A stretch of 22,669 bases of DNA, taken from contig AVPN01000935.1 of the NCBI GenBank assembly GCA_000695325.1, positions 4,691 to 27,359 of the forward strand, written 5' to 3'. Made by a program: the position numbers and the translations under genes. The stretch is from Pleurobrachia bachei (taxonomy: Eukaryota; Ctenophora; Tentaculata; Cydippida; Pleurobrachiidae). The notes under the pieces were generated by a model, which worked only from the letters and a program-made list of their open reading frames with translations, was not told the origin of the DNA and did not search any database. This document shows, one piece after another, positions 1 through 8,600 of the stretch (its first letter is position 1; the number at the start of each line of letters is the position of its first letter).

Positions 1-108
1 TTATGCACTGACTGTATTATTTCGGTACGGATAGGACTGTCTGATACGTGACGACCAAAGCGCTTCGCTTCCTGAGCACTGAGGAAGCCTTTGTCGCGCA
101 TGCAGAGC

Positions 109-130
109 GAGGCCGAGGCCGAGGCCGAGG
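109..130. repeat. GAGGCC hexamer repeat
   Basis: About three and a half tandem copies of the hexamer GAGGCC. On the minus strand it lies downstream of the last visible gene A exon, in what should be intron 4. The rest of 1-190 is presumed intron in which I see no exon. Confidence 0.8.
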
Positions 131-190
131 TATAGAATCATTCACGACATATGCAAGCCAGATAAGCACCACAATCTATTGTTCACTTAC

Positions 191-1476
191 CCATAGCAAA
201 GACTGCATGTGCAGTTTCAATCAGCACGTGCAGACTGAGCAGCGCATTGTAAGGTTCCACAATTACATCTGATATAAGAGATGAGGGAAGGACAGCGTAG
301 GATGAACTCATTCTGTCGTAGTAGTCCCCGCAGATGTTCTGTTGGATTAGGGTTCCCATTCCGGATCCGGTTCCTCCACCAAGAGAGTGGACTACCTGGG
401 GGAGGGGGTTGTTCTAACTAAACTCTCCTTTAAATTTGAGCAGGGTGCAGTGAAACAGTCGAGTGAGGCGAGGCGAGGGGGCTTACTACTAATAGTTGGA
501 GGAGGGGACTTGTCAAGATGTATCGAAGGTGGGGAGACTGGAGAATAAACGGCTTTAGGAAAAAAGAGTTCAGAATAAACACAGAATTGTTACACAAAAT
601 CACTAACCTGGAATCCCTGGAGACAGTCCGCCTTCTCTGCCTCCTTCCTGACAATATCGTTCACTTGTTCGATCAACTCAGCCCCCTCGGTATAATACCC
701 CTTGGCCCAGTTGTTACCCGCACCACTCGCCCCAAAGACGAAGGAGTTGGGGTCAAATGCAGGACCCCAGGGACCACCCTTGATGGCGTCTATGGTGCCT
801 GGCTCCAAGTCCACACAAACAGACCGTGGGACGTATCTGTGGGTCGGGGAGGAAGTAATTGGTCAAAACTAAAAATTCCGCCGAGAGTTGAGATTAAGAA
901 ACCCTTAAAAACAATTAAGAACCAACTAAGAACTAAATTAAAGCCCAATTAGGAACAAGTTAAGAACCGTATTATGCAGCTCAGTTAAGAACCCATTAAG
1001 AAATATATATTGTATGATTAGATTACTGGTTAAAATGGTCTATTACAACTTAAATACCTGTTATCTCCAGTTTCATTCCAATACACATCAGACCGTGATA
1101 ACATGACGTCAGGGTTATCCCCACAATACCTTCCCTCAACATTAATACCATGTTCCTGGCTGATCCGCTGCCAGAATTGGGTACCTGGGATAGAGATCAG
1201 TTTTTCACTGTTCATGATCCTGGAGTCCCAGCTGTGCTCAGATGGGGTCCGCGGCGCCTGTACTGACAAGCAAGACGTATAGAGAGCCATGGTTCAGGAA
1301 ACTTAGTGTCTACTAGTCTGTAGCTACTCTGCAGGGCTCATTTGAACCTATGCTGGCCAGGTCTAGCTGTGTGTCCCCAGCTGCATCATTAATTAGAGCG
1401 ATATGCAGGATACACAATGAGACTCACCAATTTGGTTTCCACACTGCCCGACTTGGATATGGATAATCTCTCTCAT
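191..1476 (-). CDS. Divergent beta-tubulin, 5' four exons (gene A, partial)
   Basis: Beta-tubulin pairs with alpha-tubulin to build microtubules and binds exchangeable GTP. Four minus-strand exons join in frame: 1476-1428, 1184-1058, 836-608 and 395-191, giving about 203 residues before the gene leaves the window. The start [15 protein letters not shown] is the canonical beta-tubulin N-terminus. Later come [26 protein letters not shown] and the phosphate-binding loop [10 protein letters not shown]. All splice sites are GT/AG and phases agree (1, 2, 0, 1). It is divergent: the usual HQLVENTDETYC reads [12 protein letters not shown], so the Asn that contacts the guanine base is replaced, and GTLLISKIREEYPDR reads [15 protein letters not shown]. 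It may be a specialised isotype or a decaying copy. No stop interrupts the visible exons. Introns are 212-273 bp. Confidence 0.9.
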
Positions 1477-2510
1477 GATGATAACACAACAATCAATTAA
1501 CTGAGACAGATACACACGTGTAATAGAAGTTGCTCAAGAACTAAGAACAGATGGGAGTGATAGTGCAGTATATTGTGACATGTGGTAATTTGTGCAGTGC
1601 AGTATTGGGATGCATGTGTTTGTTATTGTTTGTCCAGCAGATGTGTCATTTTTAGCACAACCACGCCAATTAGATGTCTGACGAGATAGAGATAGATAGA
1701 GATAGATAGAGATAGAGATAGTTAGAGATAGATAGATATAGATAGAGATAAAGAGTAGAGAAAAACAATGAGATATATCATATAGGGATAGATAGACGGA
1801 TTTACAATAGATGGAGATCACCAACCATATACGGAAGGCGGAAGTAAGCATTATGACCTGAATTTTAGATCAGCATCACATACCACGAGACAGAGAAAGA
1901 AAGAGATGAAGAGATAGCGAGTGAGAGAGAGAAAGATGTAGAGATAAAGAGAGAGACACAGCGATAGGTCATAGAAAGAGATCACTATGAACCATATAAT
2001 ACGGAAGTTTTTCTAAGGATACCATTATCATGATCATGATTATGACCTGGTTTCAAGTTATCCTTCACTCAAACTCTGTTTCCCTTTCCACTTTCCACAG
2101 ACTTGTGAAACTAACGATATTTTAGCTACACATGTTTTTAACTAATCACGAACACAAAACGGTTTCTTTGTTGATGAAAATCAAAAATTCAAACAAAAAA
2201 CAGAATCAATAAAGCATAAATTCCCGTCAGAAAAAATAAAACACTCGAAAAATAAATAATATCAAATACGCTGCTGAAAATTAAAGGAAAAAAAACAAAA
2301 CAAAACGTACAATTAAACTGTTATATTGAATAAGATTTCAAAAAACAACTCCACAAAAAACACAAACATGACGTCACAAAAGTTCATAAACTACACGAGA
2401 AAACATAGGAGTAAGTTCGTTCTGCAGCTCAATCAGTATAATGGACCTACAATTAAAGTATTACAGACTCCCCGGTCGCTAAACAGCTATAAAGTCTGCA
2501 GTACTCAGTA
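1477..2510. other. Intergenic DNA between the two tubulin genes
   Basis: About 1.1 kb separates the start of gene A from the stop of gene B, so it should hold the gene A promoter and the gene B 3' end. It contains GATA-type and GA-rich simple repeats followed by an A-rich stretch (about 2140-2400). I see no supported exon or RNA gene. The short open frames reflect low-complexity sequence. Confidence 0.6.
1683..1765. repeat. GATA/GATAGA microsatellite
   Basis: Imperfect tandem GATAGA and GATA units form the core. A second purine-rich block of GAGA type follows at about 1895-1965. The long open frame across it on the minus strand reads Ile/Tyr/Ser/Leu repeats and is a product of the microsatellite, not a gene. 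Confidence 0.85.
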
Positions 2511-2600
2511 GACTCCATGTTTTTAGTAGTCCCCCTCCTCCTCCACTAAGACTCCATGCCATATTATGTGTTTCTAATAGTCCCCCTCCTCTTCTTCGAC
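2511..2600 (-). repeat. Local duplication of the tubulin C-terminal tail
   Basis: The end of gene B (EEEEGDY plus stop, 2574-2600) is echoed just downstream in the transcript. The minus strand at 2523-2544 again reads EEEGDY followed by a stop. The plus-strand marker GACTCCATG occurs at 2512-2520 and 2550-2558. This is a short tandem duplication, so a second acidic tail lies in the 3' untranslated region. Confidence 0.7.
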
Positions 2601-5600
2601 ATCTTCATCTTCTACGTCACTGTCCCCGGTACAATCCTGGTACTTGGTGTACTCTGTACATAGATCCACCACGTTACCTTCCGCCTGGAGACAAGGGAGG
2701 AGCTTGTTAGTAAACATGAGAAAATGGTGATTTGTGTTACTAAACTAGAAATTAGAACTTTGTTTCTTGGATTGGCTGAGGTAAAAGAGGACCACGAAGG
2801 TTATATCCGTTGCTATCGAACAGACAGAGTCACAAATAAAGATCTATATACATAATTACTACTAGTTAATCAATCTGTACTATTAATTAACCAAGCAATA
2901 ACCTCGGTAAACTCCTGTAGGTCCATCCCCTCGCCCGTATACCAATGGGTAAATGCCCGTCTAGAGAACATTTGGGTGAAACGCTCCAGAGTCCTCCCAA
3001 ACATCTCGCTAATCGAGGTGCTGTTACCAATAAAGGTACCTGATAGGAAGGTGAGAGATGTACTACAGCTAGCGATAGGTCGAGATAGGATAATTGAAAT
3101 GTAAAGCTAAATACTTTAAAGGAATTTCTCCGGGAGAGTAGATCTACCAAAATACAAGATTATATGACAACCGGGATGTGTCACGACTCACGAACAACTT
3201 GTCTAGCCTTGTTTTGTTCAAACGGGGCGCACGAACTGTTGTCATAACTTGGCAAGTCTAGCCAATGCTCTGAGAAAAACAATTCCCCTGGACTTTACCT
3301 GCCATGTTTTCCCCCTTAGGTGGAACATTGCACACAGCTGTTTTCACATTACTGGGGATCCATTCAACAAACGAACTGGAATTCTTGGTCTGCATTTCCA
3401 GCATCCTCTCGTCCACTTCCTTCATTGACACTTTTCCCCGCAGCATACACGCAACTGCAGGGGGAATATAGGGGTAGTTGTTACTAGTTGGGCTTGTTGA
3501 GTAAGGGGGAACAAAGTTGGGCAGGGGGTGTTAGTCAATAATACTAATGTTTAGTTTGCACAGACACCCACATATTGATTATATTGAGCTAGCTCGACTA
3601 CTACAATTTGTGATCGCACCCCCTGCCACCCCCTGGAGCCAGCCCTACTATAAGACGTATTCCCATACCAGCAGGAACCGGCCACCGTCGAAACAAACAA
3701 ACAACCAATCAGAACTCGTTATTTATGTCACGTGACTGGTAATCAGCCAATCAGGGACCAGTATACCTACCAGTAAGGTATTTTCCCATTTGAGGGTTAC
3801 AGTCCGTCATCATTGACCTGCTATCGAACATCTGACTGATCAGATCCTGCAGTTTGTGCGCTTTGAACTTGGCATTTGCCACACTGTGTAGAGGCGCATA
3901 ACCTGCAAGAGTGGACGAGGATTATAGTGGTTTAAACCGACAACAAACGTGTTGACGACCAGAGGTTGTTTAAAAAGTAAAAGAGAGGTGAAAAATAGGC
4001 ACAACTACTTATTATAATAGGGAACATTGATCAATCGTGGTAACATCCAAAGAATTGGGACGTTTTTAACCCCACTCATTCTTGTTCATCCCCACTTCTT
4101 ACTTGAGATAAAGAAGTGAAGTCTAGGGAAGGGAACCATATTAACAGCTAATTTTCTCAGATCAGCATTCAGTTGTCCTGGGAACCGTAGAGACGTTGTA
4201 ATCCCCGCCATTGTGTTGCACACCAGACCGTTAAGGTTGCTGTACGTGGGTTCCTTGATCTTCAGAGTGGAGTTACAGATCTTGTACAGCGCCTCGTTAT
4301 CTGAGGAAATTATGATATTAGTTACTGAAAATGCTTGCCTTTCTCGACCCTGCTCACCACGCCCCACACGAAATATAAAAAGGGTTTGAACAAAACAGAG
4401 AGCGATATGTAAACACTAAACACATACACACAATACACATACCAAAGCAGAATGATTGGTCAGTGTTCTCAATCAGTTGATGCATTGCTAGGAGGGCATT
4501 ATATGGCTCCACTACCACATCAGACACCTGATAAATCATGGTACAGTTATATTATAGTCCCATGGGGTTGGCAGTTCCAAGTTGGAACTTCCAACTCAAA
4601 CTATATTATGAGATTTAGAGAAAAAAATCCTGGTATTGGTAAGTTATATGATATATTGGATTTGTGGTTAGTATACCGAACCGTGTGATTGTACGGTTGG
4701 TACCCTATTTCCGGTCCCTCGCTTCCTACTTATTCTCCATCTCTATTACACATAATAGCGTATGAAGTCTCCCTACGTTGCCAATGCCAGCCTGTATGCC
4801 CCACAGTTACGGAAGGACGGTAAAAGAGTGGAACTTCCAGTGGAAGTGGAACGAGAGGGAGACTAATTATGTTTAGAGGGGGCATTTGTGCTCTCCTTTC
4901 GCCTGTCGGCCCCACTTCACGACCACATGATTCATTAGCTTCACCCAGTATGGCATAGTAACTCAGACAGGGCACTCTGTTAAAGTATAACTGATATCGT
5001 ACGTGACCAGAGAGAGGTTTGTTTGATATGGGGACCTTGTTTCGGGCCTTGTCTTGAAGGACGATTTTGTCTTTTCAAGATTCTATTCGAACCCCCTAAC
5101 AGTTTATCTCCTCAAAAACACAATTTTGAAATCAACCAACTCACATCACCGGCGGTCGTCCTACATCATAAAGGCTAAAACCTTACCTTGGGGGAAGGGT
5201 AGACACTGAAACTCATGATGATCCGGTCGTAATATTCTTCCCTTAGTCGGTTTAGAAGGAGCGTACCAAATCCACTACCTGTACCACCACCAAGCGAGTG
5301 GCACAACTGAAAACCTGGAAGGAGAGAGATATACTTGATGTTCGACTATATTGTCCATCGGATCTGGGGCCCCAGGCCCCCAGTGAATAGCAAATTCGTG
5401 ACAGATCTGAGGGAATACTCTAGCTGTCTGAGTCCCGTTAGGACGCACCCACTATTAACGCCATTGATTTCAGACACTTTCCAGAGGACCCCCCCCCCGC
5501 CCCGTTCCCAGTTGCTAAAATTCAATTGTCCCGGAAACTGAGAAAACTACAAGAGTGAGATTTAAAGTTCGCACTTAGCAGCGATATTTTTACGATTCGA

Positions 5601-8600
5601 CGGAAGTTCGAATATGAAAGAGTTGTGAAATGGAATGGTGCATTTTCTGGGAAAGTTAGGCCCTGGGCCCTCACTTCCTTATTATTTTACTAAATCACAA
5701 GTCTCTGTTAAACAGCAAGAACACCACCCTCCAGATCTTTTTAGTGACATTTATCACTCCCACTTCCCAGCTCCTTGCACACACCCTGTGATCTAGTCTT
5801 CAGAGTGGAGTTACAGATCTTGTACAGCGCCTCGTTATCTGAGGAACAGATGAAATTATTTTAGTGGGTTACTGAAAATGCTTTTCTTTCTCCACCGTGT
5901 CACACCACACCCTGTCACACACAGCCTGTGTAGTTTCAATAAAGGGTTTGAATAAAACAGAGAGCTAGTAGACATACCAAAGCAGAATGATTGGTCAGTG
6001 TTCTCGATCAGTTGATGCATTGCTAGGAGGGCATTATATGGCTCCACTACCACATCAGACACCTAAATCATGGTAGAGAGTTAGTCTGGGGGTGATGACA
6101 ATTCCAACTCAAACTATAGTATGAGATTTATATTTTATAGAAATAACCGTGGTAAGTTCTATGATCATATCGATATATTGGATTTGTGATTAGTATACCA
6201 AACCGTGTGATTGTACGGTTGATACCCTATTTCTGGTCCCATCCATCACTATTCACTATTACACCTAATATCGTATCAAGTCACAGTTACAGAAGGATGG
6301 TAAATGCGTGGAACGAGAGGGAGACTAATTATGTTTAGAGGGGGCATTTGTGCTCTCCTTTCGCCTGTCGGCCCCACTTCACGACCACATGATTCATTAC
6401 CTTCACCCAGTATGGCATAGTAACTCAGGCAGGGCAGTGGCACTCTGTAAAAGTATAACTGATATCGTACGTGACCGGAGCGATGTTTTATTTCCGCAAA
6501 AATCCACTTTTTTAATCAACCAACTCACATCACCGACGGTCGTCTATCCTAAAGTTTAAAACCCTACCTTGGGGGAAGGATAGACACTGAAACTCATAAT
6601 GATTCTGTCGTAATATTCTTCCCTTAGTCGGTTTAGAAGGAGCGTACCAAATCCACTACCTGTACCACCACCAAGCGAGTGGCACAACTGAAAACCTGGA
6701 AGGAGAGAGATAATTAATTGATAAAATGAGAATGGACTATATAGGCCATCGAAATGGGTATGGGGCACGCTGAACAGCAAATTTATGACAGATCTGAGGG
6801 AATACTCTAGCTATCTGGGTCCTTTCGGGACCCACCCACTACTACCACCATGGATGTCAGATGTCAGACACTTTTCAGAGGACCCACCCCCCGTTCCCAT
6901 GAGTTGCTAAAATTCACTTGTCCCGGAAACTGAAAGAACTAAAGGAGTGAAGTTTCAACTTCGCACTTAGCAGCGATTTTTGTAGCGGTAGTTCGACGGT
7001 AGTAACGAATATGAAAGAGTTGTGAAATGGTGCAATTTCTGGGAAAGTTCGGCCCTGGCCTCACTTCCTTGTTGTTTTACTAAATCACAAGTCCCTGCTA
7101 TAGCATGATAAACAGCAAGAAATCCAGTCTCCAGAGTTTTTTGGTGACTTCTCCGTGCTAACATTTGTCACATCATGCATGGTGTTATCACATGTGATCT
7201 GTCCATGTATGTGCCATGGTTTGACAGATCGCAAATGTTAGAGCTGTTCTAAACGAGACAAAATCTCCTATAGGAGGCAGTTATAACTGCCTCCTATAGT
7301 AGGCAGGTAAAACCATCCTAAACGAGTAACTGGCTACTCTTACCGGCTACTATAACTGCCTCATACGAGTATCGTTTAGAAAGGCCGTATGAGGCAGGTA
7401 TAACTGCTAATGAATGTGATCGTGTGAATGTAAGGTTTCCACATTGTCCCCGTATCATATTTTGTTCACACATGACAGCGATCACGTGCAATAGCAGTTA
7501 TAACTGCCTCATACGAGGGCCCTTTTCCTTTCTAAACGAGTATCCACCTACTATAGGAGGCAGTTATAACTGCCTCCTATAGGAGATTTTGTCTCGTTTA
7601 GAACAGCTCTAACATTTGCGATCTGTCAAACCATGGCACATACATGGACAGATCACATGTGATAACACCATGCATGATGTGACAAATGTTAGCACGGAGA
7701 AGTCACCAAAAAACTCTGGAGACTGGATTTCTTGCTGTTTATCATGCTATAGCAGGGACTTGTGATTTAGTAAAACAACAAGGAAGTGAGGCCAGGGCCG
7801 AACTTTCCCAGAAATTGCACCATTTCACAACTCTTTCATATTCGTTACTACCGTCGAACTACCGCTACAAAAATCGCTGCTAAGTGCGAAGTTGAAACTT
7901 CACTCCTTTAGTTCTTTCAGTTTCCGGGACAAGTGAATTTTAGCAACTCATGGGAACGGGGGGTGGGTCCTCTGAAAAGTGTCTGACATCTGACATCCAT
8001 GGTGGTAGTAGTGGGTGGGTCCCGAAAGGACCCAGATAGCTAGAGTATTCCCTCAGATCTGTCATAAATTTGCTGTTCAGCGTGCCCCATACCCATTTCG
8101 ATGGCCTATATAGTCCATTCTCATTTTATCAATTAATTATCTCTCTCCTTCCAGGTTTTCAGTTGTGCCACTCGCTTGGTGGTGGTACAGGTAGTGGATT
8201 TGGTACGCTCCTTCTAAACCGACTAAGGGAAGAATATTACGACAGAATCATTATGAGTTTCAGTGTCTATCCTTCCCCCAAGGTAGGGTTTTAAACTTTA
8301 GGATAGACGACCGTCGGTGATGTGAGTTGGTTGATTAAAAAAGTGGATTTTTGCGGAAATAAAACATCGCTCCGGTCACGTACGATATCAGTTATACTTT
8401 TACAGAGTGCCACTGCCCTGCCTGAGTTACTATGCCATACTGCAGTTATAACTGCCTCATACGAGATTTTGTCTCGTCTAGAAAGGCTCTAAAACTTCAC
8501 AGCCGATTGTTGTTATGACTACGGAGAATCTCTCGAGATTCGATTCTTAGAAACACGGATTCGTGCTTCTTAGAATTAAAAACCATCACATAACATTTAG

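Larger units (their letters stand above)
4258..7150 (-). repeat. Tandem duplication of gene B exons 5-6 with flanking introns
   Basis: Unit 1 (about 4258-5755) and unit 2 (about 5797-7150) are homologous along most of their length, with indels in the introns. Each unit contains one exon 5 (128 nt) and one exon 6 (85 nt). Both exon pairs encode identical proteins and keep consensus splice sites. Unit 2 also carries the first ~42 nt of exon 7. In the transcript unit 2 comes first, then unit 1. Confidence 0.85.
6408..8442. repeat. Large inverted repeat with 896-bp arms
   Basis: Left arm 6408-7303 and right arm 7547-8442 are reverse complements with no net indel: paired coordinates sum to 14850 throughout, and I saw no mismatch in the stretches compared. 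The 243-bp spacer is part of a small transposon. The right arm is an inverted copy of the exon 5 side of unit 2. It ends at CTATGCCATACTG, where it meets a second transposon end. Such identity means a very recent inverted duplication or an assembly foldback. Confidence 0.9.

Noticed and set aside
518-952. 144-residue plus-strand open frame
   Set aside because: It is the antisense shadow of gene A exon 3 plus an intron. The minus strand has a clear tubulin reading with splice sites.
1534-1851. Long open frame on the minus strand through the GATA repeat
   Set aside because: Its Ile/Tyr/Ser/Leu-rich product is a translation of the microsatellite, with no start context or family resemblance.
7241-7609. 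CRISPR-like array of CAGTTATAACTG units
   Set aside because: The units are palindromic parts of one inverted-repeat element, have no regular spacers, and lie in a eukaryotic intron.
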